From Rotaria sordida (lineage: Eukaryota; Rotifera; Eurotatoria; Philodinida; Philodinidae): DNA of 64,000 nt. Shown piece after piece: positions 49,967 through 62,044 of this stretch; the stretch's first letter is position 1, and each line of letters begins with the position of its first letter. A model generated the notes under the pieces. It saw nothing but the letters and a program-made list of their open reading frames with translations, was not told the DNA's origin and did no database searches. The stretch is from NCBI GenBank assembly GCA_905250125.1, contig CAJNOL010000635.1:9942-73941 (forward strand), read 5' to 3'. Both the position numbers and the translations under genes were made by a program.

Positions 49967-50900
49967 TTAGCGCAGTCTCTTTGGAGCTGAAATGTGGAAT
50001 TCATATATTTTCCTTAAGCTATGATAGCAAACTACTAGTGATATTCTGAGACGATAAAAATTAGTAAAGGGAAGGCTCAACTATTTTTCAAAAATTTGTG
50101 AAAAAATTTCAAAATTTTTAAAAGATGTCGTAAACTATAGCGGAAAAATTTTTGAACATTCTAGGAGAGAGGAAAATCCACCTGTGCCCCCCCCCCCCGC
50201 ATCTCTCGGTATCTCTCTGCTAGTCACATACCACAAACTCATTCATAAGGTCTGTAATTCAGAAGGAGGGGAAGAGCCGCCAAAACTCGAATTCAAGCAT
50301 GCACCAAATATAATTCTTTGTGTGCATTTGACTGGATTTGACAAGATTTGACTTGGATTTCATTAGCTTTATCTAGTGAATTCTGGTTAAAGGTAATTGA
50401 AGCCTGGGAATCCAAATCTGCAATCGATGTCTCACAATTTTGAGTTCATTGTTTCTATATGACATTGCTCGAAAACAAATTAATTTTTATTAAAACAACA
50501 GTTTTTCTCGGAAAAAGTTTTGTGACAAATAGTGATCTTTCCGAAAATACAAATTTTTTTTTCGAAAAAGTGAACTCAAAATTTTGAAAATTTGATTTCT
50601 GAATTGGACTCTCCGACTCTGATTTCCATTCGTCAACCTTTATAAAAAAAAATCGTTATTTTCTCAAAAAGTCCTTTTCTTAGTGAAAAAATTGAATTGT
50701 AAAGTTTGACAAACTAATTGTAGATTTGGATTCAACGACGCTGATTATCCTTATTTCAAATTCACTAATCAAATTTAAATTCAGTTGAACCCACCACCAA
50801 GTCCAGTCAAAGTCTAACGTTTAAATGTGACAAGATTTGGGTTTGATACATCTCTACTCGAATTTAAAACTTACACTCGTTATTTTCTTCGAAAATATGT
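49967..50900 (+). repeat. Dispersed repeat, copy 1, interrupted by a hAT-like MITE
   Basis: Similar to 56851-57210 along its length: TTAG(C/T)GCAG at the start, then GGAATTCA, ATAAAAATTAGT, GAACATTCTA, TCTCTCTGCTAGTCA and a final TTCTTCGAAAATAT-type end. Copy 1 is split by the insertion at 50294-50856. It also carries a run of 12 C near 50188. The start phrase recurs near 54346 and near 29941. The family is unidentified; no frame or TIR is seen. Confidence 0.7.
50294..50856. mobile_element. Non-autonomous hAT-like MITE inserted in the dispersed repeat
   Basis: Bounded by perfect 8-bp direct repeats CTCGAATT (50286-50293 and 50857-50864). The uninterrupted copy at 56851-57210 shows the pre-insertion state. 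The ends CAAGCATGCACCAAA and inverse TAGAGATGTATCAAA are related, mostly by transitions. Subterminal TTTGACTGGA phrases occur inverted at the far side. There is no coding frame. The 8-bp duplication and ends indicate hAT mobilisation. Confidence 0.75.
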
Positions 50901-51580
50901 GTGTTCCACAAAATAAAAAATTCGAGAAATGAACAATTATCCATGATGTGAGATTAGTAAATGCTGCAGCAGTTCCTCTAAACCCAAGCAACTAAGAGAA
51001 GGACTTTTAAGTCAACAGGATCAACACTTGGATGAAAAACAATTTACTGAAACCGTGACCAAAAAAGTTATTCCTGTACATCTCTAATCATAGATCTGTT
51101 TCTGTCACCAATATCTATTCCGAAAAATTAGTCCTAGATTAAGCTGTTATGATACCCGTGCATTGTAACCTGGTCTGTAAAATTTCTTGTAACCTTACTT
51201 TACCCTGCTTCTGATGTCATCTACAAGGTTCTAAATGGAAGTCATGATAAAAAAAAATACAATCGATGATAAGAATATTACGCAGAAACTATATTAAATG
51301 CGCCCATACGGTACATTCTATACGGCGAGTAAATAATAATAACCCATTACTCATTTGTTATACACAAGGTTATACACTACTCTATACATACGTATCGACA
51401 TGGATGCGGATAAGTGAATGTGAATATCTTCGTTTGATCCACATGCGCAAGCACACTACAAACCTACACTACACACTCACGTTCACACCCACCCACACCC
51501 CACTCCCACTCTCAAGCAAAACTATAATCACTGTTTCTTTCTGTATATCATGTATTATTGTTAAGTGTTCCATATTATAT

Positions 51581-53966
51581 TTATGTATTCATATTTGATG
51601 CGTCATTTAACAATTGATCCTCATTTTTTTCAACCTGAAGTTCTACATGGTCTTTCACCTCATCGAATTTTGGTTTCAAGTGAACTTTTTCAAAGACGTA
51701 ATTACGATAAACACCTGCCTTTTTTGATATATACAATACGATAACATCGGAAACGAATGTCGCTATACCAAATATTCCAATTAATGAACCAATATTTAAA
51801 GTTAACGTAATAAAGTTAAATTTTCCAGCGTTGCCACTAACAGTAATTATAAAACGAAGACCATAAGCTTTCGTTAATGTACGAAAATGTTCTTCATTTT
51901 GTTTCCAAGTAGAAGTATAACGAAAATTAAACCCAACTGAAAATGGTTTTTCACGAAATGGTACATCAAGACGAGTAAATGTGTATTCAGGTTTACATAA
52001 TTTTACATTTCGATCCAAATTACAGTTCCAATGAAGTTTAATATTTATAACACCACCATAACGTAACATTAAATCACGTTCAGTAATGTCATATTCAGCT
52101 TCTTTTAACATATAATCAATAGTAAATATTGGACAATCTTTATTATAAACTGAATCAAAAACGCATGGCTTCAAATTATCAACCATGTTTTTGGTTTTAA
52201 TTCCAAATAAGGGAAATTCAATAAAAGTTTTTATAAATATTGTAAATTTAGGAACGCCTTGAACATACATTGACGATGAGTCACCATCTTCAGGTGGACA
52301 CCAACCTAAACGAAAAGATTTCATAACAGTAAAAAAAAAAGCAATTTACGAGCTTTTTTAATAGAAACAAAACTCCATTAATGATCTTTCAATCATCCAA
52401 TACTTTCTAATGAATAAATATTCTCTAGTCAAGTGATTTAATCACTTAGAAAAGTTTCGTCAATAATTTAGATAAACGCAAAAACTATCCTTGCTTTTTC
52501 TTCATGATTGATTGTTGCGATTCGAATATTAGCAGCAAACTTAATATTCTTAGAATGTAATATATGACAGTTCAACAAAAGCAGAAAAAGAGTTTAACTA
52601 AGTAATAGTGTACATTTTGTTTGAGTATTTATATTATTCCTAATGAAAGGTCGTCATTACAATATTTTTGATTCTTCAAGTTAATATTCAGTGAATCATA
52701 TAAATATTTAAATCTAAGGCGATCAGAAAGCATCATGGAATTTTTCAGATATTATTCCTTGATGCGAAAACTTCGTAGACTTTCTAACTCGAATCAAATT
52801 TTCTTTATCGATCATTACAAATAGAGCATATATATCTATGAATAGTTGTGCTACTCAGTATCTAGGATGTTGAAGTTAGAGGCTGATTGAAATTACTGTT
52901 CACGTCTATAACTTTCAAACATTTTTTTTTTCTTTGAATTTTCGACTATGCAGCATAGAGATTTGTATCTCCTACAATAAAGATAATGACAGAGGACATT
53001 CAAACATCGTACACTAATAGCGTCGCAAAATTTCCCTACATACTCAATCGGAGTATTTTGTTTCTTTTAGTGCGATAGATTCCGACAATTGTAGTTTATA
53101 CAATGATCAAAGAACGCATATTAATAACGTTTCATTCTTGATATATAAGCTAATTTTTTTTTTATTGGATTTTTAGAAAATTAAGTAGAAGCATAAGTAA
53201 ACAAAAATGTATCTGAAAATGACTAGAGTAAAACAAGCTCTGTATGTTAAGCAACAACAATTACATACTTTTACATGTTTTATTCTAGTTAGAATTATGC
53301 TAATAAGTTTTCAATTAGTTTTTGTTTTTTAAATAGTATCTTGATTTATTTATGGTAAAAAGAATTCTTCTTCAATTCTGCTATCTACACAAAAAGTTTA
53401 CCTGCATATTCACATAAACCCGTTGAACTTTTTATGGCAGCTCCTGTCTGATTGACAATATTTTTCTCTGGTGTAAATAAACATCGACCTGTCCACCGTC
53501 CATTCATGGCCGGTATAAATGGTTGATTTGAACACATATCGTCATTTATACATATTGCTTGTTTTAATCTTATACTTTCAGGACATATCGATTGTTTTTG
53601 ATTAGTTTGAATAAAATTGGACATGATGAATATAGCATCGTTTTCCGATGGTGGAATAACATAATCTATTAAAATATAACAAGTGATTCGCCTATATTAA
53701 TAAAATTCTTGATTTCTCATCATACCTGCGACATCCATAATAATAGTCTTATTTGGTGGCATTCCAACTTGACCGATACCTTTGGCTTTAAGTGTGACTG
53801 ATGATATCACTGTGGTATCATGTATTTGATAACCTTTTCGGTATATAAGTAAATATAATGTAGAATATGTGAATATAACTACTTGAATAATACGAAGTAA
53901 AACAGCATATCGTACGCTGTGTATTAATACAAATTTTGGTGTTTTATATTCAGTAAGATAACGCAT
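51581..53966 (-). CDS. P2X receptor, ATP-gated cation channel, three exons
   Basis: Exons 53966-53726, 53665-53402 and 52305-51581 give about 409 residues, the usual P2X length. Transmembrane segment 1 lies near residues 20-40 (VLLRIIQVVIFTYSTLYLLIY), followed by KGYQ and TLKAKG. The latter holds the two lysines that bind ATP phosphates. DVADYVIPPSEND, formed across the first splice, is diagnostic. The Cys-rich ectodomain continues through CSNQPF, GRCLF and CEYAGWCPPED. GGVINIKLHWNCNLD, NFRYT (ATP-binding Asn/Arg) and KAYGLRF (ATP-binding Lys) are present. Segment 2 (SLIGIFGIATFVSDVIVLYI) is followed by YISKK, matching the YxxxK surface-retention motif. The channel looks complete and functional. 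Intron 2 (52306-53401) has no recognised content. Which P2X subtype it resembles cannot be decided here. Confidence 0.95.
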
Positions 53967-54453
53967 AAAAGTATGTTTGATATTATCACAATAAAAATGA
54001 AAACGATCTTTCGCCAGTGGATTGGAACTCGTGGTTTCTTAATAAAATGTTTTATTTATTCTAAAATAGCAATAATAATTATGTTCAATAATTTTTACAG
54101 AATACACAATCACATATACTGAATATATTATTTATATATTTTCTCATAATATCTCTAATGTTTATCTTGTAATAATAAAATTCATATAAGATACATTTTA
54201 GTATTGATGTGGGCAGAAATATGCGCGTCTAAATGAAATATGTAATATTCTAAGTGTATTAAAAAGAGAATGACTATTAATGTAATGAAAAAAAACGGTA
54301 GATGAACATCAATTTTTGTAATAACCTTGTATATAAGAGAAATTTATTAGCGCAATCTCATTGAAATTAAAATGTAAAACACGATGTAGCTATTTTAACT
54401 TATTTCATGACAATGACCTTTTTTTCCATCTGTTGTGAAGCACATTTCTCAAT

Positions 54454-55212
54454 GGGGAAACATCGTACTTTTGTACTTTAAAATACGTTAAAACACTTTA
54501 ACCCTTTGGGGACGGTTGACCTCTTAAGGGACCATGGTGATCCTCTAGCATTTCAAAACGCACTGACTCCTATATGACATTAATTTTTGTGAAAGCATTT
54601 ATCAGAGAGTGTTTTGGTATAATTTGGATTGTAATTAGGTTATTTTATTCAGATATCCAGTAATGGATAATAAGTGTAACAAAGCTGACTTTCAGAGAAA
54701 AAACTCTATAATCTAGGATCCTTGTCAGCAACGTTGGTCTCTATATGGGGACATGGTACGTGGTGTTCTACATGCGAATTCTTTTTTCTTCTTTCCTTTC
54801 CTCTTCTACTGTTGTAGTATGACGTTCCTCACTCATGCAAGATTATTCAATTGAACATACATCTGACAAAAGAAGGGGAAGAAAGTGTCATATCTGCTAT
54901 AATATAACAACAGTCCCAAAGAAAGAAACTAAAACAATTTATGAGTGTGTTGAATGTAATATTGATTTATATGTTGTACCTTATTTTGAGTTATATCACA
55001 CTTTAAAAAACTTCTAAACACACGTTTTCATAACTTCTTTTAGAAAATAGAAATGGTGATTGATTTATGATGAAATACACAGAAAAAGAAAATCCGTCCC
55101 CAAAGGGTTAAGATATTTTAAGGTATTTTAAAGTATCCTAACGTATCTTAAAATACTTTAAAGTACAATAACATACATTAAAGTACGTAGAGTATAAAAG
55201 TACGATGTTTCC
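54454..55212. repeat. Decamer-periodic element with 19-bp inverted ends, split by a piggyBac insertion
   Basis: The ends are GGGGAAACATCGTACTTTT and its perfect inverse. With the piggyBac insertion removed, the interior is about 11 tandem 10-bp units of form TAnnTTAAnn: TACTTTAAAA, TACGTTAAAA, CACTTTAAGA, TATTTTAAGG, TATTTTAAAG, TATCCTAACG, TATCTTAAAA, TACTTTAAAG, TACAATAACA, TACATTAAAG, TACGTAGAGT. The original element was about 150 bp. Its class is unknown. Confidence 0.75.
54502..55107 (+). mobile_element. Internally deleted piggyBac transposon with transposase cysteine-rich tail
   Basis: TIRs CCCTTTGGGGACGG and CCGTCCCCAAAGGG are exact inverses and abut TTAA duplications at 54498-54501 and 55108-55111. 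At 54835-55017 a frame of 60 codons contains GRKCHICYN, YECVECN and YFELYHTLKNF. This is the zinc-binding cysteine-rich domain that ends piggyBac transposases, with one expected Cys replaced (VVPYFE). Only the last tail and both ends remain in 606 bp; the catalytic core is absent. Confidence 0.85.
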
Positions 55213-55216
55213 CCCT

Positions 55217-56850
55217 TTGGAGGGGAACTTAATTGGAATTTCAAATTTTTATACCTTCACGTGTCTAAGTCCGAAGATTTTGTAAACGTTGATTTCTAAC
55301 TAAAGGTTTACTGAACTTGTTCATTTACTCTTTCACACATTCTGTTTGTATTTCTATTTAGTTTTCGTTTCAAACTATTGAAAATCGTTACTTTCCTACT
55401 AGTACTTGCCTGAGACCGAAACCGAAACTAATTAAGATCTAGTAGAATTGATTCGAATCTAAATGAAATTTTTCTCACTCATTTTGCTCTTTAGTACCTA
55501 CGGTAGCAACTTTAGTGAAAGTTGAATATTTTTGATGAAAATCTTCTATCGCGATATGAAGTCTTCCGAAATTATTGTGTTGGGTGATCTCCTTTCCTGC
55601 TGGACAATTTTGTGGTTAAAATTTTTTAAGTATATCTGATTTCTATCTGTAAGCCCTTTTTTTTTGGATCTGAGGAAAAATCTTTATTTTTGTATATTTC
55701 AAACAAAGTTGATAGCTATAAAAAAATCATTTATAAATGTCTGTCACTGGATTAAAAATTGCTATCCTCTTTTGTCATCAGAAAAGAATAGTTGATTTTC
55801 TAAAAAACACGGTGAAGATATTTCAATCTTGTTTTTTGCTAGTTATTACTTGGACATTCTATATACTATGTGTGAAAAATATTGTATTCCATTTAGACAA
55901 AGGTTCACCTACAACAATCAATACATTTGTTATACGATAGAAGAAATTTCACTCTGTAAGAATCAAGTCTGATATCAATCATTTTCATCACTTACCATTA
56001 TGATTGGTGAACCTGTCTTGAAAATGTATTGATTGCAAAGCGAAATCAGAAAAAAGCTATTTGAATACATCAAATACTAATCGACTTTCTCAATTTGATC
56101 GTCACATGTTGCTAAAAGTAAATAACTTTAGACAGATTAAACTATTCGAAATTCTCAATTTGTAATATCTATGAGTGATTATAAAGTTTTCGGAATAATT
56201 AACTTCAAAATCTTAATTATTCTACTACATGTAATATCTATAATTCTTTTTCTTCTTCACCAATGTTTCGAACAATTCTCTTCTGTCTACGTTCTTCGAA
56301 TATGCGTTGATTTTTCAATATCTTTGTTCTACTAGCTGAATACCAAAGTAATGATCTGGAGAATTTCTGTCTTATTTGTATGAAAATAATGCTAACGACT
56401 ATATTCTTTCATTTATGATCGATGAAAGAATATCTAGAAAAGTATATAGTAGTTGTAACAGAAAATTTTGAAAAATTTCCTAAGATTTCTTGCATAAATT
56501 GCTACTCTTCGAGCGATCTGCTTACATTACTCTCAAGAATCAATAGGTAAATAGTATCTTTAGTGTTAAACTGTGTCTACATATCCAAAACGTCTCCTTC
56601 CACATGTTTTAACCAAAGAGAAATGTTTCCTGTGACTAGAAGAAAACAATAAAAACCCAATTCTCCACATCTGAGAAGACGAGGTTGAGTTATACATTAC
56701 TCTCAGACTCTTTTCTATAATTTTTGTTGCTCGTCAGCTTCGGACGCATATTTCTTTATTTCCTAAATATTTTCCTTCCTTATGCATGCTCGAAAAAATT
56801 GCTTGTGCCCTCATAGGTCTCAGAACATACATATTAGAAATTAAATCTTA
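55217..56850. other. Intergenic spacer
   Basis: Short frames only. An imperfect inverted pair (GGTTCACC..CAATCAATACATT near 55903-55926 and its inverse near 56008-56035) may be a small decayed hairpin. Nothing else is identified. Confidence 0.45.
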
Positions 56851-57210
56851 TTAGTGCAGCCTCTTGGGAGCTGTAATCTGGAATTCACATATTTCTCATA
56901 AACTATAATACCTAACTGCTAGTGGTACTCTGGAACAATAAAAATTAGTCAAGGATTGACTATTTTTCAAAATTTCTAAAAGAAGTCGTAAACTAGAACG
57001 AAAAAAAAATTTGAACATTCTAAGAGATAGAGAGATCAAGCCCTCCCTCCTGCACTGCTCGGAATCTCTCTGCTAGTCATATATTATAAACTCATTGGTA
57101 AAGTCAGTAATGAAGGCTTGCATTACTATGGTCTGTAATCAGGAATGGAAGGCGGAGTGTCGAAACTCGAACTGAAAACTTACACTCAATATTGTCTTCG
57201 AAAATATATG
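56851..57210 (+). repeat. Dispersed repeat, copy 2 (uninterrupted)
   Basis: Direct-orientation relative of 49967-50900, aligned over its length apart from small indels. It provides the empty-site reference for the hAT-like insertion in copy 1. It has no frame or terminal repeats. Confidence 0.7.
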
Positions 57211-60200
57211 TAAGGTGTAATTAATTCTGATACACAAAAGGAAAGCCTCAATCAAGAAACGATCAGCACTATTACAAAAAAAAAACTACCTACCACAATT
57301 ATAATACAAGATTTGAATCACAAGAAACAATTGTGTAAAACATGTTTCAAAGATTAGGAAACCCGTTCTATGTTTGCGACTCTTTCGTAAACTACTAATC
57401 ATTCCCCAATTTGCAAGAGTGAAAACTGAGTCAAACTAAATTCATTATTATGTTATTCACTATAGTATCGGGCTCTGATATGAATAAATATATTTGAATG
57501 TTGAGTAGACTAAATACAAATAACATATTCTGAGTTACCGTGAAATAATGTCCGAAGGCGATCGAAGTACAAAAAGAATCAGTAAATACACTAGTTGTAT
57601 ATTTAAATGAATGACGAACAACCAAAAATTATATGATGATAAATACGTTTGTCATCCTCTTTTATAATAGTGATTATTCATCCATAGATTTTTATTCTTT
57701 TACTTTAGTCTACAAACGAAGTCGGCAAATAAAAGAAAATGTAGGCAATACTTTTTCTCGTTTTACACATAAAATGATCATTAAATTAATGGATAGAAAG
57801 AAAATAAGCGTAAAAATACAGTCACATGCTCTCTTAGATTGATTACGCACGTGTAGGTGATTAGATATGAGAAGATATGTAAACATGGCTTTTGTTTTTT
57901 CTCCTTTATGTACACACGGTTTCTTGATATTTTCGACCTTATGAAGAGAGCATAAGCGACGTAAGTAGAGACAATCTTAAGGGTAAAAGTCAGAGGTTTT
58001 CAGTATTTAAATTCAGGAAGTTAACAATTAGTTTTTTAGATACAATAATAATCACCATGAGTAAAACTAATGATGAATTGTTATTTTCCAATATGTTAAT
58101 ATTTTTGTCTTGCTTTTGAAATTTATTTATTTTTTTTTTATTGATAGAAAATACTAAAAAGATAAGAATATAGAAGTCCAGCAAAAAACTAAATCATTTG
58201 AATCTTAAGAAAATAATTTAGATCAGAGATTTTTTTTTTAAATTAATTATTATCAAATGATTTTCAAAAATTAACTCAGCAAGATGATGTATGACTAATG
58301 CTTTCGCAAACAATATACTAAATAAAATAACAGAATATAAATTTATATAGAAAAAATATTCAAAATAAATTATAAGATATATTCTGAACAACTCCTCAAA
58401 TTGTCATTGATCAAATGCTTTTTAATTCTCTATTATACTTGTTTCAATGATGCTAAAAACTAACTCATGAACAAAATAAGACTATGTATACAAAATTTAC
58501 TACAACAAAGGATATTGATGGTAATTAATATCAGTTTATAGATAGAATGTCAATTTTTCCCATTACATACTTATTATTAGATATCAAAAAGAAGACAAAT
58601 AATAAAAGTATAGTATAATGTGCCATTAAAGTATACTCTCAACTATATGATTACAAACGAGAATGACTTCTGAAATGTTGTGAATAGAAGCAGTTCAATC
58701 AACAGAACACGAATGGTTGTATCATATAAGAAGACGCAAGGTTAAGGACGTCATATGATGCGTTTTGACTGTCATCTATAAAATCTTAATTGACATGTTA
58801 AAAGTCTATCATCACTTTTTAACCCTAGGAAGCTGTCGTTATTTTATCATACAAAGGGTGATATGTAGGTCCAGTCGGATTCACATATAAATCAATAAAG
58901 AAAACTTGTTTTTTTGGTCTTCTTGAAGCTAGACATGAATGAATTGAGATCTATATTATGAGTTTTCAAGCATGGATACCTTGATATAGATTCTTATGTA
59001 TGAAAATATTTGCAGTATAAAAACTCTTTCTAAGAAGAAATCCTAAAATTACGATACTAAAATATTATTGAATAAATTATAGACATCACAGCAGCACAAA
59101 CAAGTGAATGTCTTCAAATATATCGGTATATATAGTCACTCATATTAGAAATCAGAAGAATTATTTTTTATGTTTAATAATGGATAAAATAAAATAAAAT
59201 AAAATCAATATCATGCGTGAACTTTTTCCAGTTCTTTCTGTCAACTATTATTTGTTCGTGCATCAAATTTTATACTATTGAATAATTTGTTTCACATGAT
59301 TGATAAACAACTGTTTTAATACTTGTAGAATGAGATTTGCAAACAGAGGTGAATGGATGTGGATGTGAGAGTTTTTCAAGTTTAGTTATTTTCAAAAAGA
59401 AAAACGAATATTATATCATGGTGATTATATTAGAAAAAAAGATCGTTAGGAAAAGCAGAAGTATTGAAGCAGCAAAAAACGAAAAACAATGTTGTTGGTC
59501 TTGTCGAACCCCGAAAAGTGTCGAAGGATTAACAAACCCGGTGATTGTATCCTAAATAATAATCGTACAATCTTGACTACCATGCATAACCAACATTTAT
59601 CGTTACCAATACAATAACATGTTATATTATTTCTCTAAAGAAAAAAAAAAATTTTTTTTTCGAAATATTTTTTAGAAGAATTTACATGTTCGACGAATAA
59701 TTGTTGTCGATTATTTGAAAAATCATAATTTGATGAGGAGTCAGATTAATTCATTTGGATATATATATATACTTCTATTTCTGTTTGTACATGAGATTTT
59801 TCTTTTTTTTTTAATATACAGATGAAATTTTATTTTGAATTTTGATTGAAGATCTGAATAAATACAGGAAATGTTATGTGTTTTCTTTTTTTTTTTGATA
59901 AAACTTTGAAAGTTTTCATGGAGACACAAGTTTATTTATTCTATTCACTTTTTTCACATACTAAAAAAAGAGAATGTGATTAAATGAATAACAAAAAATT
60001 TAACTATACACCATTACTATTGATGTCAATCATTTATTGACTATGTAGAATACGAATGATAATCATTTATAAACAGTAGTGTAATTGGTGAAGGCATAAG
60101 AAGAATTTTTGCCAATCAAGACAATACTATTCATATACCTGTCCATAGACTCCATTAAAATAAGAATGTGGCTCAAAGGAAGTAACACACCGACAAAAAT

Positions 60201-60681
60201 CATTTCTGCTAATTTATCGTATCTATATTGCCTTTTTGTCACAAGCAATAGTGATGTCTATGCTGACAATGAACTAACGAGGGTGTGAATGTGAATGAAG
60301 CCACTACTTACAATCATTCACAGCCACACCCATCCACACCTTGGATTAACTTGTCTATAATAAAAAATAATTATGGTTTTTACTTAGATATTTTTTACTG
60401 AGGTAAGTTGCTTTATGAATCTGAACTCTGTAGTTTATCGATGGACCAGCCCGAAAATATCAATGATTCTTTAGAATCCCGAAAACATAGTACCGTCTGT
60501 TTCTCTTCGTACTTCATGCGACGAATAAGGGATTTCTCCGGTTCTCATTGCGATTTGAAATTATATAGTTGTATTTTTAAAAAATGTGAGGCTATTCTTA
60601 AGTTCACGGTTGTCCTGATTATTGTTCGGCAACACGTTGAAGGCTGACAATAAGTAAGAAGTAAAAGGATTATTTTTGTAG
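57211..60681. other. Intergenic spacer with doubtful coding traces
   Basis: Mostly featureless. There is an (AAAAT)n microsatellite near 59187-59208. On the - strand at about 60110-60240 a stretch reads FVGVLLPLSHILILMESMDR and ends at a GACAG|GTATATG donor-like site. This resembles a transmembrane helix followed by a DRY-type motif, but no partner exons were found. Frames at 59337-59555 and 60408-60647 have no recognisable features. Confidence 0.35.
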
Positions 60682-60862
60682 AAGAGCAAAGTCTTCAGGT
60701 GTTACTGAAAGATCAGCGGCTGCCCAACAATTAGCAAACGATCAGCGGCAACAACAATCGTTATTTATGGTGAATGCTCTGTTGCTGTTCCATCTCTGAC
60801 TCTTTTCAACTTTTACTAATTTGCTTCCATGTTTATAGAATGAAGGCAAAAAAAGATCGTAA
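60682..60862 (+). CDS. Two orphan terminal exons of an unidentified gene
   Basis: Exon-like 60682-60769 is bounded by an acceptor (TTTTTGTAG) and a donor (ATG|GTGAAT). A 69-bp intron ends TTTATAG at 60838, and 60839-60862 closes the frame. The reading is RAKSSGVTERSAAAQQ, LANDQRQQQSLFM, then NEGKKRS and a stop, with a phase-0 splice. Composition is hydrophilic, Gln-rich and probably helical. Upstream exons were not found, although a good donor GAG|GTAAGT sits at 60403. The gene may be short with tiny exons or may be a fragment. No family is recognised. Confidence 0.45.
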
Positions 60863-62044
60863 AAATTTATTTACTAAATGAACAAAGTGCTATATAAAAT
60901 TGCTTCTACAATAGATATATGGATTAGTATCAGTTGCTGTGACCTTTTTTTCCTTTTGTGAAATTGCGAAGATCTCTTTCTCATTCTCTTGTATTTCTAT
61001 CGAATATATAGAATTCTGGTTAAGGAATGTAAACAACACGCCAAGTTTGGTTACTTTCATTCTCACCTCATAACAGCGGACCTCCTTTGAAAATGCAAAC
61101 ATACATAATTAACAGCGGCATCAAGTAAAAAAGCCCTTGAAGTCCCTTTCACTCTTCGAACGAGACTGCAAGAGAAAGATGGAGTAGTGCTCACGTCAAA
61201 TCTTGGTGAAACAGAATTATAATGCAACACATTGAGTGACAGAAAAATGGTTGTCTTTATTGTTATTTATTTCAGAAACTTACAAGGAAACATTCTCAGA
61301 TATTCATTCTCTTTGAGCCAAGACGTTATGAATCATGTAGACTCTGTTGAGCTAAGAATACTCTAAAAAAAAAATTTGTCCCCATATCTTGTTGTGTGCA
61401 TATGCGCATGGCTGTGTTCATGCACAGAAAAAGCGCATTCTTTCTTTCTCTTTCAACGAGTGTGTATAGCTATTTAATCTCAATGCGACCTTATGTAGTG
61501 TAAGTAAAAAGAAAAAAAGTAACTACACAATGATCTCAGTTTGAAACTCTCAAGGTTTATTTGAATAGAGCAACATAAAAAGAGATTTAATCGAACTGGA
61601 ATAGATGAAGATGGTTGATTCAATCGGATTTGATATGCGTTGTATAAGTTTGTCTGGAAAAAGGACAAACACGACTCTTTATTATGCAATACTTTTGTTA
61701 TTAATTATTTTTATTGACAAGATTCCTTGTGGACGCTTTTTTCAATTGAGTCCTAGATTTTTTGACACGGGCAAATATTATAAATGATAAGTGGAAAAGC
61801 AATACTCAGATGACTTTTTCTCCTATGCCTGTGTCAGTGTTATTAGCTGTTTATATCAATAAATTCAGAAAGAAAAAGAGAGCCTCTTCAAAAGAAAAAA
61901 TTATAGTATGGAACAAAAGTATTGGCTTGGTATTATTGCTGTACCTTACGTACAAAAAAGTGCGTTGCATGACGAGTCATGAGTGAAGAACGAGAGAGCG
62001 AGAGAAAGAAAATGTTTGCCATTACACGTCAAGATATTATTTAA
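60863..62044. other. Intergenic region with short frames
   Basis: Overlapping + strand frames at 61605-61986 contain hydrophobic and basic stretches, but no motif or splice structure could be assigned. Composition is a little richer in GC around 61130-61480. Nothing is called. Confidence 0.4.

Noticed and set aside
51266-51598. 110-codon plus-strand frame overlapping the P2X stop codon
   Set aside because: Thr/His/Tyr-rich low-complexity frame from a CACACCC-type repeat; it runs into the P2X 3' end.
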